The notes below the pieces were generated by a model. That model was not told where the DNA came from, did no database searches, and worked only from the letters and a program-made list of their open reading frames with translations. Shown piece after piece: positions 37,119 to 46,227 of a stretch of 64,000 bases of DNA (position 1 is its first letter; each line of letters begins with the position of its first letter). The stretch spans positions 1,635,001 to 1,699,000 of the forward strand of contig CP036424.1 of the NCBI GenBank assembly GCA_007745835.1. Reading direction: 5' to 3'. This DNA is from Planctomycetes bacterium MalM25 (GTDB lineage Bacteria > Planctomycetota > Planctomycetia > Pirellulales > Lacipirellulaceae). Position numbers and translations under genes: made by a program.

Positions 37119-38201
37119 ATGCCTGACGCCCCGGATGACCGGCCGACGATCGTGATTGCCATCGATGGCCTGCGCCCCGCGGCGCTCGGCGCGTACGGCC
37201 AGACCGCCTACGAGACGCCCGCTTTCGACACGCTGGCGGCCGACGCGGTGACGTACGATTGGTGCTACGCCCCGACGCCCCATCCGTTTGATCTCTATTC
37301 GCGGCTGGCGGAGCGACTCGAAGGGTTCACTCTCGTAACGGATGACCAGCGGCACGTCGCGCCGCTACTCGATCGGGCGGCGAAGGTCCACACGATCGAC
37401 CACCTGGAGCCCGCCGTGTCGGGGGCCCCGACCGCCATGTCGATCGTTTGGGCGAAGATCGCCGAGCAGACGGTTGAGTGGGCCTCCGCCGAGGAGAGCT
37501 CACTGCTCTGGGTCCACACCCGGGGGCTCTACGGCCCGTGGGACGCGCCCGCCTCGCTGTACGAGTCGTTGTTCGACGAAGACGATCCGCCCTGCGACGA
37601 GGGGTCCGATCCGCCCGACCATGTGCTCGCGGGCGACGAGTTGCACGAAGCGGCGTTCCTTGCCTCGTGTCGTTACGCCGGGCAGGTGATGGTGCTCGAC
37701 TCGTGCCTCGCCGCCTGGTTCGATCTCGTCGAAGGCCTGATGGAGGGGATCGATTACCGGCTGATCGTTTCCGGGCTGCGTGGCTTGCCGTTGGGTGAGC
37801 ACGGCCGAGTCGGAGGGACAGATGAGCGGCTCTACAGTGAACAGCAGCAGGCGCCACTTTTTGTATGTGAGGGCGATCCGGCCACACGATTCACCCGCGA
37901 CGCCTCGCCCGTATCGCTGGAGACAGCGTTGCTGTCGCGGTTGGTTGGGGAAGCGAACACGAGGCCGGCGGTCTCGATGCGATCGAACGAGGCGGAGGCG
38001 CTGGTCACCGCGGACCGGCTGCTCCGCCAGCCTTTGGGGGATTCGGACGACGCCGAGTTGTACGTGAAACCGGACGACCGCTGGGAGCAGAACGACATCG
38101 CGTCGCTCGAAGAGGAGACCGTCGAGCAGCTGCAGGGCGTGCTAGCACGGGGCGGGCCGGCCGGCGAATCCGGCGTGGCCGCTGACGGGCAGCGGGGCTA
38201 A
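37119..38201 (+). CDS. Sulfatase-fold protein lacking catalytic Cys
   Basis: 360 residues. The start (IVIAIDGLRPAALGAYGQ...TPAFDTLAADAVTYDWC) matches the alkaline-phosphatase/sulfatase opening, where sulfatases place C/S-x-P-x-R. Here the segment reads APTPHPFDLYSRL, with no Cys or Ser at that position and no following Arg in register, so formylglycine cannot form. About 150 residues shorter than active sulfatases. A non-catalytic role, or a distinct phosphatase-fold function, is likely. It belongs to the rightward exopolysaccharide gene run. Confidence 0.65.
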   Translation: MPDAPDDRPTIVIAIDGLRPAALGAYGQTAYETPAFDTLAADAVTYDWCYAPTPHPFDLYSRLAERLEGFTLVTDDQRHVAPLLDRAAKVHTIDHLEPAVSGAPTAMSIVWAKIAEQTVEWASAEESSLLWVHTRGLYGPWDAPASLYESLFDEDDPPCDEGSDPPDHVLAGDELHEAAFLASCRYAGQVMVLDSCLAAWFDLVEGLMEGIDYRLIVSGLRGLPLGEHGRVGGTDERLYSEQQQAPLFVCEGDPATRFTRDASPVSLETALLSRLVGEANTRPAVSMRSNEAEALVTADRLLRQPLGDSDDAELYVKPDDRWEQNDIASLEEETVEQLQGVLARGGPAGESGVAADGQRG

Positions 38202-38298
38202 ACTCTGCGGGTTCGGCGAGTCGCCGAGCGGGCCGGCACTCAGGAAGAGTCGTCGGTTGGCGAGTGGCTACCAATCACCGCGTGGACAAGGACGTCCG

Positions 38299-41200
38299 AT
38301 GCGGATCGCGAAGCGTACCGACTCCACGCCCGAGCCCCGCGCACGCGGTTGGCTCGCCGTCGCGCTGTGTCTTGTCGCGGGGATCGCTCAAGCCCAGCCG
38401 CTCACGCCCCTGCGGTTACAGGTCTCGATCAAATCCGGCGACCAAGAGAAACCGCTTGCCTGGCGTGGCGACCTGGCCGTGAGCGAGGGCCGGCTCGATA
38501 AGCTCCAGCCCCTTAACCTCGACCCGAACGCCGCCGCCGCTCTGGCGATCCAAGAGGGTCGGCTCCGAGTGCGCCACCGCCGGCCGCTGCCACGCGATGT
38601 CTTCAACGTGACCGCCCTGCGATCGCCCGGCGGCGAGCTGCTGATCACGCCGCTCGCTTCAGATGGCGAACCGAGCGAGCCGGTGCGGGTCTCGCTCGAC
38701 GCCGCGCTGTCGGCTCCGCAGACGGTGAGCGTGGGGGAAGGCGATGCGCTGTTCACGATCGCGCGCGTTGCGAACGACCGGATGCGCATCGAGACCGACC
38801 GCCGATCCCTCCTGTTCGACCCGGGCGAGGAGTTCACGTTCGACCTGCTCGCCGAGCCGGCGGGGGTCGAGCGGGGCCGTCCGTACGACCTGACCGCGAC
38901 GCTCCTCCGCGGCCGTGGCGCCGAGGAGGTCTGGCGCGGAGCGACGACGCGCGTCGAAGCCCCGGCGATCGGCGCCGCCCGCCTGCCGGTCGCGATGCCG
39001 CTGCCCGAAGGCGAAGGGGTCTACACGGTGCGTCTTGCCGCGACACGGCCCCCGGGCTTCCTGTCCCGCTTCCCTCGCAGCGGAACCCCGCCGGTGATCG
39101 CGGAACGGACGTTCCAAATCGCGGTGTTCGATGCGAGCCGCTCTCCGACGGCGCCCACCGCCTGGAACGAGACCCACGCCTTCGAGCCCGGCGCAACCAA
39201 CTGGGTCCGCCGCGTGCCCGAGTGGATGCGATGGCGTCGGCTCCCTTGGCCCCAGGCCGGGCCGCTGAGCAGCGAGGAGGGCGCCCCGCCCGAGACGGTC
39301 TCACCAAGAGCGTCTGACGGTTCCGTCCACTGGCGGGCTTACCCGCTTCCGATCGAGCAGCCGGGCGCCCTCTACGCCGTGGAGGTGCAGTACGAGGGGG
39401 AGCCCGAGGAGGCCCTGACGATGGCGCTCGTCGAGCCCGACGCGCTCGGCGATCTCCGCCCGATCGGCCGGGCCGTGACCCGCCCCGCACGCCGCTGGAA
39501 CCGCGGCGCCGGCGCCGTGGTCATGCAGCTGACCGCGCGCCCCCGCACCGCCTCTCCGATGCTGGTGCTCGCCAACCCGAGCGAGACCGCGGCCGCCCGG
39601 TTCGGTCGCATCCGGTTGCTGCGCGCCACCGAGGGACCGGCCGCGGAGCCGGCGCAGGAACGCCTCGTCGCCCTCGATTGGAGCGAGGCGGACCTGCCGC
39701 ACGCCCTGGGAGCCAGCCACGCCGCCTCGCCGATCGGTCGCTTCGAGCAACCCGACTTGCAGACGCATTACGAGACGGCCGTCGCCCTCGCCGACCGCGT
39801 GCTTATCGCCGGCGCGAACGCGGCGTTGATCACGGTCAACGAGCGGGGCGGGGCGATCTACCCGAGCGAATCCTGGTCCACCCCCCGTTTCGATCTCGGG
39901 TGCTGGGCCGATGGGGCCGGCGACTTGCCGCGTCGTGAGCTGCTGAGTCTGATCGCGCAAGAGTTCCGCCGACGCGGCCTGCGGCTGGTGCTCGGCCTGC
40001 GGTTCGACAGCGCGATCCCCTCGCTCGAAACGCCCGACTCCCCACCGCTCTACGCCCCGACCGACGCCCGCACGCTCGCCGCACAAGAGGCAGCCCTCGC
40101 CGAAGCGCTCGATGCGGTCGGCGATCCGGGCGTCGTCGCCGGCGTTGCGGTGCGCATCGCTTCGGACGATTGGTCCCTCTTGGGGCGGCACGAGCGGGGC
40201 GCCACGGACCCCGGGCTGTCCGATCGGCTTCGTGGCGGCTACGGCTTGCTGGCGGAATCATTGAACCGGCGGCTGCCGGTCACTTTCCCTTTGCTCTTGA
40301 TCCCTGGCGAGCTGGCGGAGCACACCGCTTTGGCTCCCCGGTTGGGCGGGACGAGCCCCGCGGCCATGGAGTACCTGCAGCGGCTCGGTCTGTCGGCCGT
40401 TGCTCAGAACAATCCGCTGCTGCGGGTCGTCTCTCCCTGGGGCGGAACGAGCGGCCCCGAGTCGTCGCCTCGCTCGCCCGTCGCCGCCAGCCTCGAGACG
40501 CTGCGGGAGAGCCTCCCCCACACCGGGCCGCCCCCGGCGATTTCGATCCGGTCCGATCGCCACACGCTCAGGTTGCGTCGCTCGGCTGAACGGCTGAGGG
40601 CGTCGAACGGATCGAAGCCACCAAGCGACCTGAAGCTCGAAGCCTGGATCGCCGACCCGATCGCCGAAGGGGAGTTGCTCGCCGCCGCGGCCGGGCAGGC
40701 GACGTCCGTTGTGCTCGCTAGCGGCCCTGCGACCGCGGGGTGGAGAGACTCGGCAGTGGGTGAACGCCGTGCCGAACTCGTCAGGACACCGCAGCCCTCG
40801 ACGGTCCGAGAGCCGAGCGAATTGGCGGGGGGCGACATCGGGGCGATCGCCTTCGACACGGGCGCCGAATCGTCGGTCGCCCTGGCGACGAACCACACCC
40901 CCTGGTCACGCCGCGCGCGGCTGACCCTCGCGACGCCCACTCGCATGCGGGGCGAACGCCTCGGGGCGGGGAGCCTGTCAGACGCGGAGTGGTTCGAGCC
41001 AGGACAGTACCCCGTCGAGCTCACGCTGGCGCCGCACCAGACAATCGGATGGCGCTTTGACGGCGCAGGCGTGCAAGTTGTTGGGCTGCGGATCGAACCG
41101 AGCCCAGATGCCGAGGAAGAGCTGACGGCAGTCGTGGCCGACCTGCAATCGCGTGACACCACCACACGCAGGCCCTTCGAAGCGTTGCCCAACGCCTCTT

Positions 41201-41970
41201 TCGAGAGCGTGAAAGAGAACGAAGAGAACGGAGCGGGAGGACCCTTCGTGGGGTGGTCGGCCAGCCGTGGTGTGAGCCAGGACGCGGAGGTCGCCTTCGT
41301 CGGCGAATCTTCCGCGCGGCTGGTGTCGGCCCTCTCCTCCCCCTCGGTGCTGACAAGCGAACCCTTCCCGATGCCGACGACCGGGCAGCTGGTGCTCGGC
41401 TTCCGTGTGCGTCCCGGCGAGCTCGATCCCGACGCGGAGTTGCGGATCGAACTCGAGCAGGTCGATGGCGACTACCGCAACGCCACGAAGTTGCTCGCGT
41501 CCCAGCTCATCCCGGCGGGGGGGGAGGGCGAGCCGAGCGATTGGCTCCCGCCGATCGTCTTCCCGATCGACGACCTCCCGCTGCTCGCCGACGGCAGGCT
41601 GCGGCTCCGGCTGACGCTCACCGGCGAGGGGGCGGTGAACCTCGATGACCTGCAAGCCGAGGACCTGATCCTGCCGCTCGACGGTTACGGTTCGATCGAG
41701 CTGCGGGCGGAGAAGTTCGCTTTGATCCGGCTGTTGTCGGCAACCGACGAGCTGCTGTCCGAGGGGCGGCTCGGCGCCTGCCGCGAGTTGCTCGATGGCT
41801 ACTGGGCGCGGTTCCTTGTCGATCATTTCCCGCCCCACCAGCCCGAGGCAGCGCATGTGGCGGAGGACGCTTCGCGCGAGGAAGCCGACGAGGAACAACC
41901 CGTGGAAGAAGCGGAATCGCCCTCGGTCAGCCAGCGATTGAAGGGCTACTTGCCCCGCTGGTGGCGATGA
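38299..41970 (+). CDS. Very large secreted protein of unknown function
   Basis: 1223 residues from ATG 38299, with a signal peptide ([16 protein letters not shown]). Mostly beta-rich; a middle part (about 500-720) has a TIM-barrel-like region: [24 protein letters not shown], then [23 protein letters not shown], and [17 protein letters not shown], reminiscent of family-10-like (COG1649) glycoside hydrolases. A carbohydrate-binding-like beta domain sits near 1000-1120 and the acidic C-terminus ends in [12 protein letters not shown] cannot name an enzyme. Located in the exopolysaccharide run, it may modify or hold the polymer outside the cell. Confidence 0.65.
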   Translation: MRIAKRTDSTPEPRARGWLAVALCLVAGIAQAQPLTPLRLQVSIKSGDQEKPLAWRGDLAVSEGRLDKLQPLNLDPNAAAALAIQEGRLRVRHRRPLPRDVFNVTALRSPGGELLITPLASDGEPSEPVRVSLDAALSAPQTVSVGEGDALFTIARVANDRMRIETDRRSLLFDPGEEFTFDLLAEPAGVERGRPYDLTATLLRGRGAEEVWRGATTRVEAPAIGAARLPVAMPLPEGEGVYTVRLAATRPPGFLSRFPRSGTPPVIAERTFQIAVFDASRSPTAPTAWNETHAFEPGATNWVRRVPEWMRWRRLPWPQAGPLSSEEGAPPETVSPRASDGSVHWRAYPLPIEQPGALYAVEVQYEGEPEEALTMALVEPDALGDLRPIGRAVTRPARRWNRGAGAVVMQLTARPRTASPMLVLANPSETAAARFGRIRLLRATEGPAAEPAQERLVALDWSEADLPHALGASHAASPIGRFEQPDLQTHYETAVALADRVLIAGANAALITVNERGGAIYPSESWSTPRFDLGCWADGAGDLPRRELLSLIAQEFRRRGLRLVLGLRFDSAIPSLETPDSPPLYAPTDARTLAAQEAALAEALDAVGDPGVVAGVAVRIASDDWSLLGRHERGATDPGLSDRLRGGYGLLAESLNRRLPVTFPLLLIPGELAEHTALAPRLGGTSPAAMEYLQRLGLSAVAQNNPLLRVVSPWGGTSGPESSPRSPVAASLETLRESLPHTGPPPAISIRSDRHTLRLRRSAERLRASNGSKPPSDLKLEAWIADPIAEGELLAAAAGQATSVVLASGPATAGWRDSAVGERRAELVRTPQPSTVREPSELAGGDIGAIAFDTGAESSVALATNHTPWSRRARLTLATPTRMRGERLGAGSLSDAEWFEPGQYPVELTLAPHQTIGWRFDGAGVQVVGLRIEPSPDAEEELTAVVADLQSRDTTTRRPFEALPNASFESVKENEENGAGGPFVGWSASRGVSQDAEVAFVGESSARLVSALSSPSVLTSEPFPMPTTGQLVLGFRVRPGELDPDAELRIELEQVDGDYRNATKLLASQLIPAGGEGEPSDWLPPIVFPIDDLPLLADGRLRLRLTLTGEGAVNLDDLQAEDLILPLDGYGSIELRAEKFALIRLLSATDELLSEGRLGACRELLDGYWARFLVDHFPPHQPEAAHVAEDASREEADEEQPVEEAESPSVSQRLKGYLPRWWR

Positions 41971-42001
41971 AACGGCGGCCCCGAGCGGCTACGTTGTAGC
42001 G

Positions 42002-43243
42002 ATGAGCGAGCACGCCGCTGCCAACCCGCAGAACCCGCCCCGCGCCCTCGTGGTCGCTTGGTTCGTGACCCTGTTGGTCCTGCTGGCCGTGACGTGGCGG
42101 CTGTGGACTCCGCTGCGCGAGGTCCCCCGATTGCCGCCCGTTGCGGTGATGAGCGTGCTGCCGGCCGGTCTCGACTTCGCCTGCTTGTTGATGATCGCGG
42201 TCGTCGCGATCCGAGCCGCCCGCTCGCCGATCGACGCCCGCGTGGCGATCGGCGTGGCGACGGTCGCCCTCGCTCTCTCGATGGCGATGGATCAGCTCCG
42301 TTGGCAGCCGTGGGCGCACCACGCTCTGCTGGCGGGCGCGGTGCTCGCCACCGCCACGCCGCGGCGAGCGGTGGTCGCGCTGCGGTGGATCGCCATCGCG
42401 GTCTATGCCTACTCCGCGCTGTCGAAACTCGACGCCGAGTTCGCCGCCACGCTCGGGCAGCAGATGCTCAACGCGGCGGTGGGGGGCGTGGGGCTCGACG
42501 CTTCGACTTGGGGCGAAACATTCCGCCGCCTCCTGGCGTTGACGTTGCCGTTGGGAGAGCTGGCCGTCGCCGGCCTGTTGGTCGCTTCGACGCGTTATCA
42601 GAAAGTCGCTCCCTACGCCGTTGGCGCCGCGGTGGCGATGCACGTCGGCGTGATCGCTCTATTGGGCCCCCTCGGGCTGGGGCACAGCTGGGGCGTGTTG
42701 CTCTGGAACGTTGGCTTCGCCTGGCAGACCGCCCTGCTGTTCGGGAGCAAATTACCCGAGCCGATCGAGCCCAGCGTGCGGACGCCGCTGGTCGTGTGGA
42801 TCGCGGGGGCGGCCGCCATCGTGGCGCCGGTGCTCACGCCGCTGGGGCTGTGGGACCAGTGGCCCGGCTGGGCGGTCTACGCCCCCGGCGGTGAGCGGGC
42901 GCGGCTGTTCGTTCACGAAGCGGCCGCGGATCGGTTGCCCGTCACGCTGCGCGAGCACGTGAAGCGGGCGTCCGACCCGGGCCCCTGGCGGCGTGTCGCC
43001 ATCGATGACTGGCTGCTCGCCGGGACGGGCGCCCCGATCTACCCGCAGAACCGCGTCGTCGCCGCCCTCGCCTCGGGGCTGGCGAAGCGTTACGCGTTGA
43101 CCGACCGATTGCAGCTCGTGTTAGAAACCCCAGCCAATCGGCTTACCCGTGAGCGGGAGTCGGTCACGTTGACCTCGGCGGACGAATTGTTGGAAGCGAG
43201 CCACCTGTTTTGGCCCGTTTCTCCCGCGGTTTGGACGCGCTGA
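42002..43243 (+). CDS. Multi-span membrane protein, DoxX/HTTM-like
   Basis: 413 residues with about 8-9 helices and a C-terminal soluble part. YAYSALSKLDAEFAATLG (a helix-end motif with charged pair) and HVGVIALLGPLGLGHSWGVLLWN resemble HTTM/DoxX-type vitamin-K-carboxylase-like membrane proteins of planctomycetes. Role unknown; being last in the run (31 bases after the large protein) links it to the exopolysaccharide locus. Confidence 0.6.
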   Translation: MSEHAAANPQNPPRALVVAWFVTLLVLLAVTWRLWTPLREVPRLPPVAVMSVLPAGLDFACLLMIAVVAIRAARSPIDARVAIGVATVALALSMAMDQLRWQPWAHHALLAGAVLATATPRRAVVALRWIAIAVYAYSALSKLDAEFAATLGQQMLNAAVGGVGLDASTWGETFRRLLALTLPLGELAVAGLLVASTRYQKVAPYAVGAAVAMHVGVIALLGPLGLGHSWGVLLWNVGFAWQTALLFGSKLPEPIEPSVRTPLVVWIAGAAAIVAPVLTPLGLWDQWPGWAVYAPGGERARLFVHEAAADRLPVTLREHVKRASDPGPWRRVAIDDWLLAGTGAPIYPQNRVVAALASGLAKRYALTDRLQLVLETPANRLTRERESVTLTSADELLEASHLFWPVSPAVWTR

Positions 43244-43253
43244 CCAATAACAA

Positions 43254-44369
43254 TTAGGTCGCCGTGGCGGCCAGCGGGGCCGTTTCTGGCTTTGGGGTCG
43301 CCAGCGGGTTCGGCTCGTCGATCGTCGGGTGGACGCCCGGCAGGTCGTCGGCGTACCAGCGGTCGAGGACCGACCGCCACTCGCCCGGCTGCTTCACCTT
43401 CACGAAGTCGGATCGCACCTCGGCGTGCTGCGGGTGGAGCTGCGAGTACTTGATCGCGAACTTCCGCATGTCGGGCACGCACCGCTCGGCGCCGTACAGC
43501 TCCTCGGCGAGGCGGTAGTGCTCGGCGATCACCTCGCGTTGCACGTGCAGCGACGGCGCCGCGGGCATCGGTTCGCCGGCGGCGAGGGCGGCCACCTGCT
43601 GGAAGATCCACGGGTTGCCGATCGCGCCCCGCGCGACGGTCACGCCGTCGACCCCCGTGTGGGCGATCATGTCGAGGCACGCCTGCGCGTCGAACAGGTC
43701 GCCGCTGCCGAGCACGACCCGTTCGCCCGCGTGCCGCTTCAGCTCGCGGAGGAACTCCCAACGCGACGGGCCGACGTACTTCTGCGTGACGGTCCGCCCG
43801 TGGACGGTGATCGCCGCCACGCCCAGCTCGTAGGCGCGGTCGAAGATCTTGAAGAAGTTGTCGCGGCTCTCGGCGGTGTCGTCGATGCCGCGGCGCATCT
43901 TCACGGTGACCGGCTTCTCGTCGGGCACCGCGTCGCGGACGCGGCCGATGATCTCGATCGCCACGTCGGGCTGGCTCAGGTGGAACCCGCCCCGGCAGCG
44001 GCCGAGCACCTTCTTCACGGGGCAGCCGAAGTTGATATCGATGACATCGTAGCCGGCGTCCGACAGCCGCTTGGCGGCGGGGCCGAACTGCTCAGGCTCG
44101 GCGCCCATCAGCTGCCCGCCCACGGGGGGCTCCTCGGGGCCGATGTGCAGCAGGTGCCGCGTCTTCTTGCGGAGCTTCAGGTCGACCAGGAACTTGTCGA
44201 GCATGACCTCGCACAGCGTGTACGACGCGCCGTGCCGCCGGGCGATGGTGCGCATCGGCGAGTCGCTGTAGCCGCTGAGGGCCGCTTGCACGATCGGGAA
44301 ACCGATCTCGAGCGGGCCGATCCGTAGCGGTTTCAGGGTCGGTGGCGGCGTTGGGGTGGCGTCGGGCAT
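43254..44369 (-). CDS. tRNA-dihydrouridine synthase
   Basis: 371 residues from ATG 44369 (GTG 44387 would add six). An FMN enzyme reducing uridine to dihydrouridine in tRNA. TIM-barrel motifs: AALSGYSDSPMRTI, GYDVIDINFGCPVKKVLGR with the catalytic Cys, VKMRRGIDD, and GVDGVTVARGAIGNPWIF. Closest in layout to DusB. Converges with the HTTM-like gene, 10 bases between stops. Confidence 0.92.
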   Translation of the reverse strand: MPDATPTPPPTLKPLRIGPLEIGFPIVQAALSGYSDSPMRTIARRHGASYTLCEVMLDKFLVDLKLRKKTRHLLHIGPEEPPVGGQLMGAEPEQFGPAAKRLSDAGYDVIDINFGCPVKKVLGRCRGGFHLSQPDVAIEIIGRVRDAVPDEKPVTVKMRRGIDDTAESRDNFFKIFDRAYELGVAAITVHGRTVTQKYVGPSRWEFLRELKRHAGERVVLGSGDLFDAQACLDMIAHTGVDGVTVARGAIGNPWIFQQVAALAAGEPMPAAPSLHVQREVIAEHYRLAEELYGAERCVPDMRKFAIKYSQLHPQHAEVRSDFVKVKQPGEWRSVLDRWYADDLPGVHPTIDEPNPLATPKPETAPLAATAT

Positions 44370-44600
44370 AGAACGATTGTTTTTCACCGCCCGCCGGCGT
44401 CAAGACGCTAGCACGGATTCTCGGGCTCTCGGCGCTCTGCGGCGGCTGGGCGCCCGCTGGCGCCGATGGCGTTTCCCCGTTGGTAAATCGAGGTTGTAAC
44501 GCCCTGAGCCCCCGGCATTTTCAGCTCCGGACTTGAGCCGTTCTTTCAAGTCACGTCTGCGACACCACTTACACGTCTTTTCAGATCGCCGTGTGAACTC

Positions 44601-44615
44601 TGGCACGGCGGGTGC
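44601..44615 (+). promoter_or_regulatory. Sigma-54-type promoter for csrA1
   Basis: TGGCACGGCGGGTGC carries GG and GC exactly 10 bases apart, the invariant -24/-12 geometry, and TGGCACG matches the -24 consensus fully; -12 is GTGC instead of TTGC. The predicted start of transcription is near 44627, giving a leader of about 130 bases. csrA2 has the same promoter form. No rpoN or enhancer-binding gene is in view. Confidence 0.6.
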
Positions 44616-44704
44616 GTAGCATCATCACCGGCTGGGACGCTCGGTTGAGTCGACCCCGCCAAGCCGCGGGTACTGGTTCTCGATTTCGACGGACCGCCTA
44701 CGGT

Positions 44705-44722
44705 GGTGAGGAGGACCTCACC
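44705..44722 (+). promoter_or_regulatory. Hairpin with AGGA loop, likely CsrA-binding site
   Basis: GGTGAGG (44705-44711) pairs perfectly with CCTCACC (44716-44722), exposing AGGA (44712-44715) in a tetraloop. CsrA dimers bind GGA in hairpin loops, and a second GGA lies in the csrA1 SD (AAGGGAG, 44743-44749) about 30 bases on, a spacing able to bridge one dimer. Negative autoregulation is inferred. Confidence 0.6.
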
Positions 44723-44755
44723 GGACTCATCTTTAAAGAACCAAGGGAGTGACCG

Positions 44756-45094
44756 ATGCTAGTTCTTACACGGAAGCCGCAAGAGAAGATCCGGATCGGC
44801 GACAACATCACGATCACCGTCATCAAGACCAAGGGCCAGGGCGTCCGCCTCGGCATCGAGGCGCCCCGCGACGTGCCCGTCCTGCGGGGTGAGCTCGTCG
44901 CCTCGCACGACAGCTTCGCCGAGGCCGAAGAGCCGACGCAGCAAGAAGATTCGACCGGCGTTGAGGTCGAAGAGAGCGTCGTCAGCTTCACCCGCACCAA
45001 GCGATCACGCGTCGGCACGGTGCTGCCCAACCTGCTGGGCGAAGCGGGCCCGCTCCGCGAGATGATGGCGGGGCGCAGCTCGACCAACGTGTGA
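44756..45094 (+). CDS. csrA: Carbon storage regulator, long form
   Basis: 112 residues. An RNA-binding dimer that blocks or remodels ribosome binding sites. The first about 55 residues are a standard CsrA core (MLVLTRKPQEKIRIG, then VRLGIEAPRDVPVLRGEL), with the RNA-contacting VLRGEL kept. The C-terminal about 55 residues are an acidic then basic extension (EEPTQQEDSTGVEVEE, TRTKRSR) absent from ordinary 60-residue CsrA. It has a good SD. A second csrA lies 3.3 kb away. Confidence 0.93.
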   Translation: MLVLTRKPQEKIRIGDNITITVIKTKGQGVRLGIEAPRDVPVLRGELVASHDSFAEAEEPTQQEDSTGVEVEESVVSFTRTKRSRVGTVLPNLLGEAGPLREMMAGRSSTNV

Positions 45095-45316
45095 GGTGGT
45101 CGGCTCAGTCGGCCACAGCGACCAGGGAAGGTCCGACTCCGCCTGCGGCTCTAGGCAGGTCGTCATCGCCGCCGACCCATGACCCAACGCGGTGTTGCGC
45201 ACACGCTGCGCTCCGGGACGCACAAGCTTGCATGGCTGTTTAGCACGAATTAGGATACTGCCGTGTGATACGAAGGTACTCGCCGCCCCGTTTCCTTTTC
45301 GCCGAACAAGCCTCTC

Positions 45317-46222
45317 ATGATCTCCACCGCCGCGTTGTCGAAGCTCCGTTTCTTGGCCGCGATTGCGATCCTCTTGTCGATGACGACGGCGGCCTCCGCA
45401 CAGTTTTCTGCGAGCTCCGCCGCCGAGGTCTCGGCAGGCCAAGAGAGCGCTGGGTTCGTGGAAGTGATCGACGGCGACTTCAGCAGCACGGGCGCGCAGG
45501 TCGCGTTTTCTGGCAGCCAGAGCTTCGGTGACGAAACGGAGACCGGCGTCTTCGAGGTGAGCGGCTCGGCCTCGGCGTCTGCCGTTGCTGGTCGCTTGCG
45601 GGCGAACGCCAGCGCCACGCTGATCGAGAACTCGGTCTTCGACTTCAGCACGCCCTACATCCCCAACGGCCCTGGCACTTCGGATAACCTCGACTTCGGC
45701 ATCCCCACCACGGCGGGCTTCAGCGCTTTCGCTGAGTACACCGACCGCTTGCAGTACGGTGGGACGACCACGAACTACAACTCGAAGTACATCTTCCGCG
45801 TGACCGGCAACATCACGGGCAGTGGCGGCTTCGCAGTCGTGAACATCCAGCACGGCGGTTCGGGTGAGCAGACGATCGTCTTTGATCAGCCGGGACCCTA
45901 CAACGAGATTATGACGAGCGAGGCGTTCGTTCACGGCGGCGCGCCGCAGTTCTTCCGACTCGCCCTGCAAACGACAGTCGACTACTTGCCAGAGTTCGAC
46001 ACGGGCGGTTCGGGCTCGGTCCAGTTCGGCAACACGATCGAGCTGCTCGGCGTGGAGCTCCGCGACGACGACACGGGCGAGCTGCTCCTCAGCGAGACGA
46101 TCACGCCCGACAGTGGCGCCGGCTCGTTCTACCAGGTCCGCACCGCGATCCCCGAGCCGGCCTCCGCCGCGCTCCTCGTGCTGACGCTGCTCGCGGGCGC
46201 CGCCACACGTTCGCGGTGCTGA
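45317..46222 (+). CDS. PEP-CTERM secreted protein
   Basis: 301 residues. Signal peptide (FLAAIAILLSMTTAASAQF) and C-terminal IPEPASAALLVLTLLAGAATRSRC, a classic PEP-CTERM tail with Pro-Glu-Pro, hydrophobic helix and basic end. The body is Ser/Thr/Gly-rich, beta-strand in character, without a known domain. It would be exported, cut by an exosortase (not in the window) and placed at the cell surface. The stop lies 5 bases from the convergent lipase-like gene. Confidence 0.8.
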   Translation: MISTAALSKLRFLAAIAILLSMTTAASAQFSASSAAEVSAGQESAGFVEVIDGDFSSTGAQVAFSGSQSFGDETETGVFEVSGSASASAVAGRLRANASATLIENSVFDFSTPYIPNGPGTSDNLDFGIPTTAGFSAFAEYTDRLQYGGTTTNYNSKYIFRVTGNITGSGGFAVVNIQHGGSGEQTIVFDQPGPYNEIMTSEAFVHGGAPQFFRLALQTTVDYLPEFDTGGSGSVQFGNTIELLGVELRDDDTGELLLSETITPDSGAGSFYQVRTAIPEPASAALLVLTLLAGAATRSRC

Positions 46223-46227
46223 GCCCC

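Larger units (their letters stand above)
44370..44755 (+). other. csrA1 control region
   Basis: 386 bp between divergent genes. It contains a sigma-54 promoter match, a GGA-loop hairpin and the csrA1 SD (listed separately). Nothing else is recognisable; in particular no flagellar gene or fliW. Confidence 0.6.
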
